Shown: positions 42,881 through 54,469, counted from the stretch's first letter. The stretch is DNA of 64,000 bases from Papaver somniferum (GCF_003573695.1 NC_039362.1:195730827-195794826), one strand, 5' to 3'. Numbers and translations: made by a program. Notes: generated by a model from the sequence alone, not told the origin.

Positions 42881-43390
42881 CGAAGGATATTCTGTCACTG
42901 TTGTGACGTCGTCAGAATATTCTAGGCATATTTCGTTAAGTACCTAACGTCGTCAACCCACCGTAATGTCGTCAGAATATTCCTAGCGCTGTTAGAATAT
43001 GTCGTTATCTGCGTCAACATGACGCCATCATCGTCAACGGTGAGCCAGCGACAGCATCTTCTCCGGTGAAAATCGTCTTCTCCGGCGACGTCAACTTCTC
43101 CGGCAACAACAGCAGGTCGCCGACGGCCACCTCCGTCCGGCAGCAACTCTGCTATGGTGCATCACGACGCAACTTAACTCCATGGTTCTGTTTTGGTGCA
43201 GCGCGGTACAACTTAACACCATAGCCCTGATTCAGCGCATCGCGATGTAGCGTAACTCCATACTCCTTGGATTTTTTCACCCCTCCTCTGTTCAACTGAT
43301 GGATATTTCAACCCCGAGCCGAGCCAAGCCAATCCATGCTGAGCCAAGCTAGCCGAGTAGCAACCTAGTGAATCCATTGGCTCAGTATTT
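42881..43390. other. Unassigned; GTCGTCAGAATATTC repeats
   Basis: GTCGTCAGAATATTCTAG (about 42,907) and GTCGTCAGAATATTCCTAG (about 42,968), then CGGCGACGTCAACTTCTCCGG-like phrases. It could be the left continuation of the copia remnant or a separate element. No ORF. Confidence 0.35.
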
Positions 43391-44212
43391 TTCAGCCCCA
43401 TTCAGTTCGCAACATATCTGACTGAAATCAGTAATCTGTGAATTATTTCTAGGTTGAGAATTATTGTGTGAAGTAGAAGCATTTGATGTTGAAGCATTAC
43501 TAGTATTCTTAGAGTAAAAAGCTGAATTGTGAGTATCAAGAACAGACAAATTTTCTTGTTCTTATGCCTTAAGCCATTGTTCATGATGTAGGAGTCTTGA
43601 AATAACATCACTCAAAGTAAATTATGTCTCCCTATTCTGAGCAGAAATCACAAACTGCATATACTACTTTCCCAAACCCATTAAAGCATACATAACACTA
43701 TCTGACTCTTTTACTCTTTCTCCAATTGCTTGCAGAGAATCATTTATAGTTTTCAATTCATCAAAATAGGCAGAGATGGATTTGTTACCTCGTTTTAAAG
43801 AATGTAATTGACTACGCAAGAGAGACTTTCTTGCTGAGAATTGTTATAGAAACTTGCGTTCCAGATAATACCAAATCTCCCTAGAAGTGGTAAATCCAAT
43901 AATAGATCTTGAAATTGAATCATCAAAAGTAGCATTGAGATAAGAAATAACAAATCGATTTGTTTTCCGCTATTGCAAGAACAGAGAATTAGAAACTTGT
44001 TCTCCATCAAGATTAACAGTAGCAGGAGGACAAGGAATTGATCCATCTATCATATCATCAATATCTATAGTAATCAATATGGATTCGAACTGATTCTTCC
44101 AAATCAAGTAATTCGAACCATCTTCCTTCAACTTAACAGAAGAAGAAGAAGAAGAACAAGAAGAAGAAGAAGAAGAAGAAGAAAAAGAAGAAGAAGAAGA
44201 AGAAAAAGCCAT
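43391..44212 (-). pseudogene. Copia gag remnant with long serine run
   Basis: Starts at the ATG at 44,212 (minus). MAF is followed by a serine tract encoded by the (GAA)n/(TTC)n-type microsatellite at 44,139-44,208. Then the gag motif VKLKEDGSNYLIWKNQFESI and IDDMIDGSIPCPP. A TAG at 43,970 interrupts; the same frame then reads RKTNRFVISYLNATFDDSI and TTSREIWYYLERKFL, with another TAG-type break, then LHSLKRGNKSISAYFDEL and LSDVISRLLHHEQWL. The order is that of UBN2-type gag. There is no zinc knuckle, protease or pol: the element is cut off at about 43,390. Confidence 0.82.
44139..44208. repeat. (GAA)n microsatellite inside gag
   Basis: Mostly AGA/GAA triplets; on the coding (minus) strand it encodes the serine tract of the gag remnant, so length changes stay in frame. 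Confidence 0.9.
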
Positions 44213-44366
44213 GAAAAAACAATAAACAAAGCTTGAGGTGTTGAATTCAGAGATCAATTTGTTGATAATAGTTTTGATAAGAGATTGTAGAGACAGTAGT
44301 AGTTGTAGCGGAAGTTTTATTAAGATTTGGATCTGAAAAGAATGAAAGAATCGAAATCTTCCTTTA

Positions 44367-44380
44367 GGTATCTGATACCA
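44367..44380 (-). other. Primer binding site of copia remnant
   Basis: Minus strand TGGTATCAGATACC directly after the LTR; tRNA-Met type and itself palindromic (GGTATCTGATACC). Confidence 0.8.
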
Positions 44381-44645
44381 TGATAGAATTGTTGAAAAGG
44401 ATGATCAGCTTTATTAAGTTTTGATAAGGATGAATTACAGCCATACAAAGTCTTATAAAGACTGAAAAACAAGAAAAGAGTAAAAAATAGAAACGGTTAC
44501 AGTCTGTCACAGACAGTTTCTGTTAAGCATTTATTACAGATGTAACTACTAGGACAATAAGGACTATGACAGTAACTGTGATGACTACAGTAACTGTGAT
44601 GACTAAGATAGTAAAATGTGTAATAAACACTCACATATTCTCACA
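44381..44645 (-). mobile_element. 5' LTR of truncated copia element
   Basis: 265 bp, TG...CA on the plus strand, adjoining the primer site. It contains a short tandem repeat GACTACAGTAACTGTGAT near 44,565-44,600. Its 3' partner is absent, because the element was truncated in gag. Confidence 0.75.
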
Positions 44646-44725
44646 GCAGTCAACCGAGTCTTTTCCAAAGGTAATCCCAAGCCAATGAAAAGCTCCATTA
44701 TATATATAGAGGACACCAGGAAATA
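44646..44725. other. Target sequence between two copia elements
   Basis: An 80-bp spacer with a TATATATATAGAGG box. It continues at 49,563 once copia B is removed. Confidence 0.5.
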
Positions 44726-44730
44726 ATACT

Positions 44731-44929
44731 TGAAACGACAAGGTAAGAAGATGAAGAATTGGTTATATTCCAAAAGCTTGTCTTACAGGAATAGTTTGTA
44801 CGTCTCTAAATAGGCAGATGCCTCTTACAAATAAGGTGAGCATATAATACTCAATTGATAAGTTTCCTAACATACAAGATATCTTTAACTACCGTATACA
44901 CAATAATATATATGCAAAACCCCTTAATA
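44731..44929 (-). repeat. 3' LTR of copia element B
   Basis: 199-bp partner of 49,359-49,557. The two differences are CCTAACATAC vs CCTCACATAC and GCAAAACCCC vs GCAAATCCCC. Confidence 0.95.
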
Positions 44930-44936
44930 CTCCCCC

Positions 44937-45941
44937 TCAAGTTGGAGCATGGAGATCATGAATGCCCAACTTGCGAAGAAGAAGCTCAAACTGAGGACGT
45001 CCAAGCGCTTTGGTGAAAATATATGCAATTTGAGCCGTTGTACGAATATGAGAAGTGATAATATCACCTGATTGAATGTGATCACGGACATAGTGACAAT
45101 CAATCTCAATGTGTTTGGTGCGCTCATGAAAAACAAGATTAGCAGCAATATGAAGTGCGGATTGACTGTCACAATGAAGACGCATAGGCTGAGACTGAGA
45201 CACACCAAGGGATTTTAATAACGCCTTTATCCAAGTGAGTTCACTACACGTATGAGCCATAGAACGGTACTCAGCTTCTGCCGAAGAACGTGATACAGTG
45301 TGCTGCTTCTTTGTCTTCCAAGATATAGGTGATCCTCCCAAAAATATAAAGTAGCCGGTAAGAGAACGACGACTGATAGGGCATGATGCCCAATCAGAGT
45401 CACAATAAGCAATAAGTTGAAGAGCATTGTCCTTGCGGAAAACAATCCCTTGGCCCGGATGGCTCTTAAGATAACAAAGAACTCGAAGAGCAGCTTCCCA
45501 ATGTGCCACGCGAGGAGATTACATGAATTGTGCCAATACGTGTACCGAATAACACAATTCAGGACGCGTAATATTCAAATAAATCAGACGTCCAATAAGT
45601 CGGCGATACTGAGATGAATCACAGTACAAAGGTCCATCATCTAAAGCCAAACGATGATGTTGATCAATATGTGAGGAGGCTGGTTTGGATCCAAGAAGTC
45701 CAGTTTCAAAAAGTATATCCAAGGTATATTTTCGTTGAGACAAAAACAGACCATCCGTACCTCGAGATATTTCAATACCAAGAAAGTACTTAAGAGAACC
45801 TAAATCTTTCATATGAAAGCACCGACTTAAGTATGCCTTGAAAGTAGCAATAGCAGCGGAATTATTCCCAGCAATAATCAAATCATCAACATAAACAAGT
45901 ACATTAATGGATTTCTCACCTCGTCGTAGAGTAAATAAAGA
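44937..45941 (-). pseudogene. Copia B: RT C-terminus and RNase H
   Basis: 45,881-45,519 continues the upstream RT frame after a TAA at 45,942. It includes VLVYVDDLIIAGN (YVDD, about 45,885), FHMKDLGSLKYFLGIEISR and PELCYSVHVLAQFM. A TAA at 45,519 (Gln expected) then splits it from 45,509-44,937: AHWEAALRVLCYLKSHPGQG, YCDSDWASCPISRRSLTGYF, SRSSAEAEYRSMAH and RTKHIEIDCHYVRDHI, the RNase H motifs. Apart from the two nonsense codons the frame is continuous and well conserved, as expected for a recent loss. Confidence 0.92.
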
Positions 45942-48080
45942 TTAATCAGCATAAGACTGTATAAATCCAAAAGGCTTAAGAGCACTTGCAAGCTTAGCAA
46001 ACCAATTACGTGGAGCCTGACGAAGACCGTACAAAGATTTATGAAGACAACATACTTTGCCCGAAGAAGTAGTCGAATAACCCGGAGGAAGTTTCATATA
46101 TACTTCCTCTTCAAGATCCCCATGTAGAAAAGCATTGTGAACATCCATTTGATGTAACTCCCAATCTTGAGCCACTGCGACTGCCAAAAATGTTCTAACT
46201 GAAACCATTTTGGCTGCGGGAGCAAAGGTTTCATGGTAATCAATCCCTTCAACCTGTCTATTACCAAGAACAACCAATCGAGCTTTGTACCTTTCGATAC
46301 TGCCATCAGAATTATATTTAATTTTGTAGACCCATTTGCAACCAATGGCCTTTTTTCCTGGTGGAAGATCGGTAATTGATAATGTGCCATTTTTATCAAG
46401 AGCATCAATTTCTTTAGACATAGCTACACGCCAACACGGAAGTTTCACAGCTTCAGCATAACTAGTTGGTTCCTTAAGAGTAGTAATAGCCGCCAAAAAC
46501 TGAGTATGGTTAGCAGAAAAATTATCACATGAGACATAATTAGTGATAGGATAAGGCGTACCTGAGGACGTGGACGAGTGGGGAGTGGAGGAGCTGGGGT
46601 ATATTCTGGCAATGGTATTACATATGTATTCATTGAGTCGAGTACTAGGAACCTGGGATCGAGCACTGCGGCGAACAACCGTATCAGGAATTTCACTCAC
46701 GGTTGTGTGACTGTCTGTAGCTGACGTAACCTCCTCTGATAATATATTTTTAGAATTTCGAATATCATCACAACTTCCATCGTGCACAGTAGCTGTACCT
46801 TCAGAAGAAATAGGTATCTTTGAAGCAATAATTGAGCGTGTCTGTGACTCATCACACGACATAAAATGACCCACTTGCTGTCCACCCAGTGCCTTCCTGC
46901 GGATGTAAGTCCTGAAGTTCGTTGGAGAGATGGTTTCTGCCTGGAGTTCGTGCTCAGAAAAGTGGTCAGAAGCTGCTGCATGTAAGCTGCTGTTGTCTCC
47001 GTAAGCTGCTATCTCCATGAGATGTTGTAGGCTGTCTCCGTGAGCAGACGTATCACCACGCACTGAAGAACCCACTACAGGATGTTCCATCCTTTCTCCA
47101 TTAACTAACGTATTATCTATCGGTAGTCCAACCATGGCTCTAGCAGCTGTATCCCCATTGGACACATCACAACAGACAGGTGAATACCCATCAGTTACTG
47201 TCTGTTCATTAGAGAGTGCTATCCCATCATCCTGACAACCGTCAGTATTATCGCCTAAACAGACAGCTGCATAAGGGAATTTGTTCTCAAAGAAGACTAC
47301 ATCACGAGATACAAAAAATTGTTGCTTTTCCAAGTCAAATAACCGCCAACCTTTTTTTCCGTAAGGATATCCAACAAATATACATCGTCGACTTCGTGGA
47401 TTAAACTTATTTCGATCACGAGGGACAAGACTAGCATAGCACAAACATCCGAATACTCGAATATGATTATAAATAGGAGACTTCTTATGTAGCAATTCAT
47501 ATGGAGTTTTCCCATTAAGCAAGGTACTAGGTGTGCGATTAATAATATAAGCGGCACTCAAAATGCACTCACCCCAAAAACGAAGCGGTAAATTAGCTTG
47601 AAATCGTAAAGCACGCGCCACATTTAATATATGACGATGTTTGCGTTCCACTCTCCCATTTTGTTGTGGTGTATCCACACATGAAGTCTGAAAATCGATC
47701 CCTTGTTCAGAAAAATATGGAATTAAAGGACGAAATTCAGTACCATTATCACTGCGAACTTGCTTAACGTGTCTATCAAATTGTGTCTTAGCCATAGCAC
47801 AAAAATTCTGAAAAATTTTCACCACCTCTGTTTTATGTGCCAACAAATAGACCCAAACACAACGTGAATAATCATCAACAATAGTAAGAAAATAGTGTGC
47901 ACCACAAGAAGACGAAGTACGATATGCGCCCCATACATCACAATGAACTAAACTGAAGATATCATTTGCTTTATTCTCACTAACAGAAAAAGTAGCACGA
48001 GTTTGTTTAGCTTTAAAACAAGTATCACATGGTTCATTGAGAAACTTCCGACAATCAACTTTATTCATACCAGGAAGCAA
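45942..48080 (-). pseudogene. Copia B: integrase and RT N-terminal part
   Basis: A 712-codon frame. Integrase: zinc part [14 protein letters not shown]; core [20 protein letters not shown] and [16 protein letters not shown] (complete D-D-E triad); then [19 protein letters not shown] and [14 protein letters not shown] variable acidic linker spans about residues 290-500. [52 protein letters not shown] and [15 protein letters not shown]. It is in a different frame from protease because one A is missing in an A-run at about 48,092 (minus-strand TCTAAAAGATTG). A single-base homopolymer loss could also be a sequencing error. Confidence 0.92.
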
Positions 48081-48603
48081 AGAAACAATCTTTTAGAAGG
48101 ATGACATAAACGCTTATGCCACAAAGAATAATCTTCACCGGTGGTAACTTGATTTGCCATAATATCCGCTCCACTGTGTAAGATATAGACCCCATCTTGT
48201 TCCTCACCCACACCAATCAGCGTCCTCGTAGTTCGGTCCTGTATCACACACAACTTATCAGTCAAAGTGACAATACATTTCAGATCTTTGATTAAACATG
48301 CCAATGAAATCAAGTTGCAATGAAGTTCAGGAACGAATAAAACATGAGTCAATTTCATGTTGTCTCCAACTACCACAGTGCCTTCATACGTAGAAACTGA
48401 GAATGTGTTATTCGGAAGTTTTATGGAAGAAAAACCAAGTGTACGGGTTTTAAGCAAAAACTCTTTCCTGCCTGTCATATGCCTTGAAGTCCCTGTATCA
48501 AGTATCCACTTACCAGACAGCTTCTCCTTCGAACCATCAATATTCGAAGCTTTAAACATTTCAACAATGACATCCCATTGGGCATCGGTAAGCTTTAAAC
48601 ATT
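48065..48603 (-). pseudogene. Copia B: protease and pre-integrase
   Basis: The frame from about 48,600 reads LKLTDAQWDVIVEMFKASN, then protease KWILDTGTSRHMTGRKEF (catalytic D-T-G, about 48,505) and LPNNTFSV.TYEGTVVVGDN. GAG-pre-integrase follows: [14 protein letters not shown]. It then runs out of frame at 48,080. It starts out of frame with gag. Confidence 0.88.
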
Positions 48604-48612
48604 TCAACAATG
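48547..48612. repeat. 23-bp direct repeat at the gag/protease junction
   Basis: AAGCTTTAAACATTTCAAC plus ATG-proximal bases occurs at 48,547-48,569 and again at 48,590-48,612 (43-bp offset). The inner copy encodes the normal IVEMFKAS. The outer copy marks where gag is joined out of frame. Confidence 0.9.
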
Positions 48613-49299
48613 TCGTTCTTCTTGAACAACAAGAGCATATACACGACTAAAGCTTGGAAGAGGATCTTGTGCAATAATATGAGATCTAACCGTTCCATAT
48701 ACAACATCATCCAAACCCATCAAAAACTGATGTACTCGTTCTTCATCACGCTGTTTATTCCATTGAGTTATGAGAGAACAGGTACACTTACCGCAACTGC
48801 ACAAAGGTGGTTTGACGTGATCATTGATTTCTTCCCAGAGAGACTTCAAGCATCCATAGTAAACCGGAATATTTTGTCCATCTTGTCTACATCTCGCAAG
48901 ATCCGAACGTAGCTGCAGCAATCTTGGTCCATTACCAATAGAAAAATGTTGTTTCAAATCATCCCAGAGTTCTTTGACAGTTTCAAAATAGGTTAATGTC
49001 GACCTGAGTGTTGGTTCAATGGATGTAAGGATCCATCCAATAAGCATAGAGTTAACACTCCACCAATCTTCAATATAAACATCATTCCCTGTTGGTTGCG
49101 TAAGTTTTCCATCTAAAAAAGATGTTTTTCGTCTGGCTCTAAAAGCATTCAGCATTAATCGAGACCATTCCTCATAATTATCCCCATTCAACTTCACCGG
49201 AGAGATCAGCATACCCGTATGATCAGAAGGATGTAAATAGTATGGTGAAGTTGAATCAACTTTTCGTTCATCACTAGAAATTATTTCCTTCCCAGTCAT
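48604..49299 (-). pseudogene. Copia B: gag lacking a zinc knuckle
   Basis: 231 codons from the ATG at 49,299, 46 bp past the primer site. YYLHPSDHTGMLISPVKLNG (about residues 19-38) and NYEEWSRLMLNAFRARRKTSF are typical of Retrotran_gag_3-type gags. LWDDLKQHFSIGNGPRLLQL, CSCGKCTC (about residue 166) and FLMGLDDVVYGTVRSHI follow. Gags of this class normally continue for another 80-150 residues with a CCHC knuckle. Here the frame stops after VVQEERHC, right at the 23-bp repeat. RNA packaging by this protein would be impaired. Confidence 0.9.
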
Positions 49300-49358
49300 G
49301 ATAAAAAAAAATAATTCTGATTTGATTTTAGATTAAATCGATCCTGGCTCAGATACCA

Positions 49359-49557
49359 TGAAACGACAAGGTAAGAAGATGAAGAATTGGTTATATTCCA
49401 AAAGCTTGTCTTACAGGAATAGTTTGTACGTCTCTAAATAGGCAGATGCCTCTTACAAATAAGGTGAGCATATAATACTCAATTGATAAGTTTCCTCACA
49501 TACAAGATATCTTTAACTACCGTATACACAATAATATATATGCAAATCCCCTTAATA
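49359..49557 (-). repeat. 5' LTR of copia element B
   Basis: Partner of 44,731-44,929. A TATATATATTATTG promoter-like run lies on the minus strand near 49,531-49,541. Confidence 0.95.
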
Positions 49558-49562
49558 ATACT

Positions 49563-50719
49563 CAAAGATAGTATGGTGTGCTTTGAATTCTTTCCCATGA
49601 ATTTGTGGCGAATGTATAGACATCAACATCAGTACACTCTGAATCCTAGTCGATCACAACCCTTACCAAGTTGTACACAAATCCATACCCACACCCATCA
49701 TCTCTGTTTATTTCTCGTGCCATGGATACACTCTTGTATACTTTCGCTGAAGGGTTTCAAATACAAAATGCTTGACATTATGGCACGACTCATCCAATCC
49801 AAAATGAACATAGAAGGGTAGTTCATGTGATCAATAAATTCACCCTTTGATGTTGCTGATGTTATCGATGGCAATAAAGATTACTCTGATCTATTTTATC
49901 GTATAAAGGTTTTTGTGTTCATCCTCGAAAAACATAATTTTAGTACTGTTTTTTTTTTATGTTACTGAGCTGGTGATGGATATTGTGAAAACTATAAGAC
50001 TACCAAATATTGCACCTGAATCGCAAAAGGGACCTCCTTAGTCCTTACTTGCCTTAAGAAAGATTTCGAGGAGAGCGCTTCCGGGAGGTAATGTTTGAAA
50101 TGCTGCCTCTTAACTTCTTCAGTTTCGTGTTGTCTGAGAGCTAGGAGGAAGAAGAAAATAGGGTTTTTGTGAAACCCTAACAAGAAATAAGTTTGTAACT
50201 TGTAGTGTTAACTTGCTAACAATAACCTAGTCCGCTGTGGTTTAACTTAATTGAGGTTCGAGTCTTTGCTTGTACGCCTCATAGGTTGAACATTTTTTCC
50301 GAATAACACATTATCACGGTTGCAACCTAAAAACGATCTATAATCAGGGTAGCTACCTCCGTGGTTTGATGTATTGATATATGGCATATAGGAGATGGGT
50401 TTGCAGAATCTGGAGGAGTATCCAGGTTGGCGCCATATCTTTTGGAGTTGTCAGTGAAATTTGTCGTGCTTTGGGCAAAAAGAGCGTATTGTTCTGTGAT
50501 GGGATCATGCTTCTTCTTCTTCTTCTGTGATGGCATCATGCTTATTCTTCTTCTTCTCTGTATGACTTTTCAAAATAATGGTGTTATTCATCGATCTTTA
50601 AAGACCCCAATATTTTCATGCTTTGGAGATGTTGGTCTTGCAATAACTGAGTATGTGAACACTCAAATCACGAAGGCATCCGAATGCTCACAACCAATCA
50701 TCGTAATCTAGAGTGATTT
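49563..50719. other. Non-coding; host of copia B
   Basis: 49,563-49,821 continues the 44,646-44,725 sequence and has a 112-codon frame that begins inside the LTR, so it is not credible. Near 50,487-50,560 GATCATGCTTCTTCTTCTTCT is partly duplicated (ATGGGATCATGC / ATGGCATCATGC). No gene recognised. Confidence 0.4.
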
Positions 50720-51661
50720 GTGATGATGATATCTTAGTGTTGATTCCTTGGCTCAAAACCTTCGGTTTTATCACAGCCTCATCTAACAACTCCATGCGTG
50801 GCGTTTGCGCGCGGGATATAGGTAAAAACAAAGAAAACAATAAATACAAGTAAAGATCCATGGGGTTAGGCAAATATAAAGTGCTGAAATATAAACAAGA
50901 CCGAGGTTTACGTGGTTCAACACTAAGGCCTACGTCCACGGAGTTTGTTGTTTCACTATGTTCTTCACGGTTACAAGAGTAGTCGAATGACTTTTGGGCT
51001 TACATGTATTTTCTCTTCTAAAGGATTACACTCGAAATCTCTCTCTCCTTCCCTTCCTGATTTTTCCGATCCCCCTTCCTCTTGGTGGAGAGGGGGTATT
51101 TATACGGTTAGAGTGTGGGACCCCTCTCTGAAGGCCGTTGGAACCTTATCTTCTAGTGTCTTGTGTCCATCACGCAGAGGTCTGCTTTTGCCACTTGATC
51201 ACGCAGAGACATCCTCGCTCGTACCACGGGTTGATCGACATGTATACTGCTCAGAGTGTTTAATGAGGGTAGTTGAGATGCCTGCTCGTGTCAGACAAGT
51301 GTCTTCTTCCCCTGTCACGTCCGTGTCAGCTAACTTTCTCTCTACCGTTGATCTTAGCTTCTCTTGGGGATGAGATAAAGTAACTCCTTGGGGTTTATTT
51401 GGTGTTCCGTAGTGCATCGTATTTTGATGTCTTGGCCTGCATGCTTTCCACGTATCTTTCTATATACACGTGTCTGATGGTGAGATATATGTATACACAA
51501 TTTGCCGCTTTTCTTCGGGCTTGAATGTTTAATGGGTGCATTGAAGAAAACAGTCCTTGCATATTCTTCTATCTCTCCTAATAACTTTTCCTAGATACTT
51601 GGGCACGTCTTTTATTTGTTCATTAACTGCTCATGTAACGGGCACGTTTCCCATTCCTCCA
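50720..51661 (-). mobile_element. Probable 3' LTR of the Tat gypsy element
   Basis: This lies downstream (minus sense) of integrase and of the antisense gene. It starts TGTGATGATGATATC on the plus strand. It contains GAGGTTTACGTGGTTCAAC (about 50,902), a phrase common in plant gypsy LTRs, and a minus-strand TATAAATACC box at about 51,098-51,107. A pyrimidine-rich run at 51,668-51,684, i.e. a purine tract on the minus strand, borders it. The second LTR lies outside the window, so the limits are approximate. Confidence 0.5.
51098..51107 (-). promoter_or_regulatory. TATA box in the probable Tat LTR
   Basis: Minus strand TATAAATACC, about 560 bp from the proposed LTR 5' edge, consistent with an LTR promoter driving gag-pol. 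Confidence 0.5.
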
Positions 51662-51686
51662 TTAATTTCCTTTTCTTTCTTTCGGG

Positions 51687-51694
51687 TATATTAA
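51687..51694 (+). promoter_or_regulatory. Possible TATA box of the antisense gene
   Basis: TATATTAA followed about 30 bp later by a CT-rich leader (TTCATTCTTCCTAAACATTC), and further on by a 5' splice site at 51,909. It sits just outside the proposed LTR, on the strand opposite to pol. Confidence 0.45.
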
Positions 51695-51767
51695 GGAGAG
51701 AAAGAAAATTAATTTCATTCTTCCTAAACATTCTCTCGGTTTCATTCTTAGTTCTTCAGCCCTTAAA

Positions 51768-51835
51768 TTCTCTGTCAGTCTTCATTCTTCAGCCCTTAAA
51801 TTCTCTGTCAGTCTTCATTCTTCAGCCTTAAGTTC
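51768..51835 (+). repeat. 32-bp tandem repeat in the antisense leader
   Basis: TTCAGCCCTTAAATTCTCTG followed by TCAGTCTTCATTC occurs twice and begins a third time, giving about 2.3 units. Confidence 0.88.
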
Positions 51836-51908
51836 TCTCTACCTTAGCATTAATCACGCTTGCCTCCTCTTTATTTATGATTTGTTCTCTCTACTGCTGT
51901 TTTTGCTG

Positions 51909-52234
51909 GTAAGTTTTTCTTTTCTTTGTTTCCATGGTTTTGCGCTATGTTGATTTGTAAATTTTCTGCTACTGTTGTTCCTTGTTTGTGATGAAGAACT
52001 TCTTTTAATGCTTGCATGCTAGTTTTCCCCTGTTCTTCGTCTTAAATCAAGGAGGCCATTGTTTTCTTGTATTGATTGAGCTTTTCAGGGTAGGGATTTT
52101 ATGGAATTTCGAGCATGTATGCTAATTTTAGGTTTCTGCGTTATCATGTGTGGATTGCTATTTATGTTGTTTTTTGATTGTTGGTAATGTCCTTGAGTAT
52201 GTTTTTGACTTGTTTATGATTAATCTTTTCGCAG
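51909..52234 (+). other. 5'-UTR intron of the antisense gene
   Basis: Starts GTAAGT and ends TTTTCGCAG with a T-rich body. The next exon begins CCATGTCTGACCG, placing the start codon 3 bases in. Confidence 0.6.
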
Positions 52235-53550
52235 CCATGTCTGACCGTCCGCGACTTCCTTATCAGGCTCCTGGTTCTGGTCTATCGAGATCTCCTCCGC
52301 GTAGAGAGTCTCAAGATGATGTTCGTAGAAGTCGAGTTTCTTCTGGGGAGAAGACCTCATCTTCTATGGGAAGAGATTCCTTCGACAAATCCTTCTGGGG
52401 CTCGAAAAGTCCTCGATCGCGCGGTGTTTCGTCCTCGTGATGATGTTAAGAGTACGCCGGCACCAACTCGTGCTGTCGCTTTTGATGTTACTCCTCTACG
52501 TTCTGTAGTGCCCGAGCATCATCTGCCGCCCCCTCCTACAACTTCTTTTAAAGGGAATAATACGAAAGGTGGTGTTCCGAGGGCTGAATCTTCAAAAAAT
52601 CCTCCTTTGAAGAGAAAGGCTTCCGAGGCGTTCATTGGTTCATCCGATCCCTCCGAGGAGGATGAGGCTGCCCCATTGATACGCAGCGTTTCGGCAGCAA
52701 GAAAAAAGTAACGTTCAAGCATATTGAACTCGAAATTTTCAAGGAAAAGCATGAGCTTCAAGCCTTCGAGGTTCGTTTCTATGCCCCTGAGGATGATATT
52801 ACTTATGAGCTTATCTCAAAGTATGAGTTCGATGAATTTCATTTGTTGACTACGGTTGGAGCGTTCGAAGCTGGTCTTATGTTGCCGTTGTACAAGTCAG
52901 GTGATTCCTTCTACTATGATGTGCTTGCTAGTCGTGAAGGCTCTTCCACCAATACTCACAGCCGTTCTGTATCGCAACTATCGGGGAATTATCTCCGTGC
53001 CCTGAGGGAGTGCTATCTGCGTAGTAAGGGGGAGACGACAATGACTTGTTACGTTCCCAACCCCGCGGAGAAGGAATGGTATACTCCTGAGAATTTCAAT
53101 AACTCCTTAGGTGATTACGTCAATAATAGGAACCGTAAGCCGTGGAGTGTCAGCCTTCGGAATCTCGCTGCTCCTCGGGGCGAAATTCGTCTGTTAAATG
53201 AGGTCAGCGATGCCAAGCTGAAATATGTTCCCGGCACGGAGGGGTCTAGTCAGCGGAAACTTTTCCCGGCCCGCGAGAGGATCAAGCGTGACCATGACTA
53301 CGAGTGGCACGCTACCGTTATCGAAGTTGTTGGTTCATGGGCGTACGGTTGGATCCCTGGTCCACGCGGTTGGCGTCCTACTGAGAGTAGCAAGCCGCGT
53401 GAATCTCCTCCTGCTCGTTATGGAGATTTCTGTCCCTAGCGTTTAAACTTCGCAGGTATGAATTTTCCTTATGCCCTTGACGTTGTAGAGGGAGACGAGG
53501 AGGAAGGTTCTGGTGCTATACTTCCACCTAGGAGTGCCTCGACTGCTCAG

Positions 53551-53635
53551 GTACGCGGATTCTAGCTGCGCTTCTCCTTCTTTAGAAATTCAACTGTTCG
53601 GGAAAAATAATTCTTTTTGTGGTGTTGGTTTTCAG
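53551..53635 (+). other. Intron of the antisense gene
   Basis: CTCAG|GTACGC ... GGTTTTCAG|GTGTCG, 85 bp with a T-rich end; phase 0 on both sides. Confidence 0.8.
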
Positions 53636-54469
53636 GTGTCGAAGAAGAAAAAGATTAAGCCGAAGCAGTCTTCTACCATTGTGATGGGTGAGGCTGAGGC
53701 CCATGAGGAAGTTACAAGTCCGGTGAACGAAGAGTGTGCTGAGGATGAGGAGATTACAGATGGGGAGGAACGTACTGGTACTTCCCCTATCAATGTCAAA
53801 GAAGAGGTTTGTGTGGGTCATGATGGTGATGAAGGGAGAAACAACGCCGTGGTAGCTGATGACGGTGTTATTGGTGATATTTCTGTCCCTGTTGGGGATG
53901 CCGCAGATACTCTTCCCACCCTTTCTCAAGAATTTTCTTTTGATCGGCTGTATTTTACAGGGGAGTTTATGGATGATGCCCTCGATTTTCCTGAGGACTT
54001 CTCTCTACTGTCCCCCAATGATGATTGGGATGTCCTCGGGGGTGCTAGTAACGGAGACGCTGCTTTTCAAGATGGTGGCGCGGAGGAGCCTGGTGCGCAT
54101 GTGGGTGCCGACATTTTTGCTGAAGGGGCCGTGTCAGAAAAGGGGAAGTCGGTGATTGATTCGCCTGCTGCGGATCTTCCTCATTCGCCGACATCTGAGG
54201 GTGAGGACGCCATAATGGATTGGCTCAAGGAAAAGAATCTGCTATTTGTCCCTCATCCCGCCCCTGTTGTTGCTGGTGAAAAGGATTCTGATGCGTATAC
54301 CCGCCGTATGATGGAAATGTCTTCCAAGGCGCGGGTGTATGAGGCCTGGGGAAGAAATTTGAGTGTTCCCGAAGCTACCCTTGTGTCGGAGCCTCCTACT
54401 TCCGTTGCAGATATGATGGCCATAGCCTACGGGTATCAATATGGCTTTCCTCAGCAGCGTGTCTTGGAG

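Larger units (their letters stand above)
44731..49557 (-). mobile_element. Full-length copia element B, LTRs nearly identical
   Basis: LTRs 44,731-44,929 and 49,359-49,557 are both 199 bp and differ by two bases by eye. Target duplication ATACT (44,726-44,730 and 49,558-49,562) is perfect. Primer site TGGTATCTGAGCC lies at 49,346-49,358, and a GAGGGGGAG purine tract next to the 3' LTR. The ends are TATTAAGG...GTTTCA rather than TG...CA. Domain order is gag-PR-INT-RT-RNase H. The gag type (Retrotran_gag_3-like) and integrase phrases suggest the Ivana/Oryco branch (tentative). Coding breaks: a gag/PR junction missing the zinc knuckle, one indel and two stops. Confidence 0.95.

Noticed and set aside
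49483..49821. Possible host gene fragment next to copia B
   Set aside because: The ORF begins inside the copia LTR and crosses the target duplication, so it cannot be an original gene frame.
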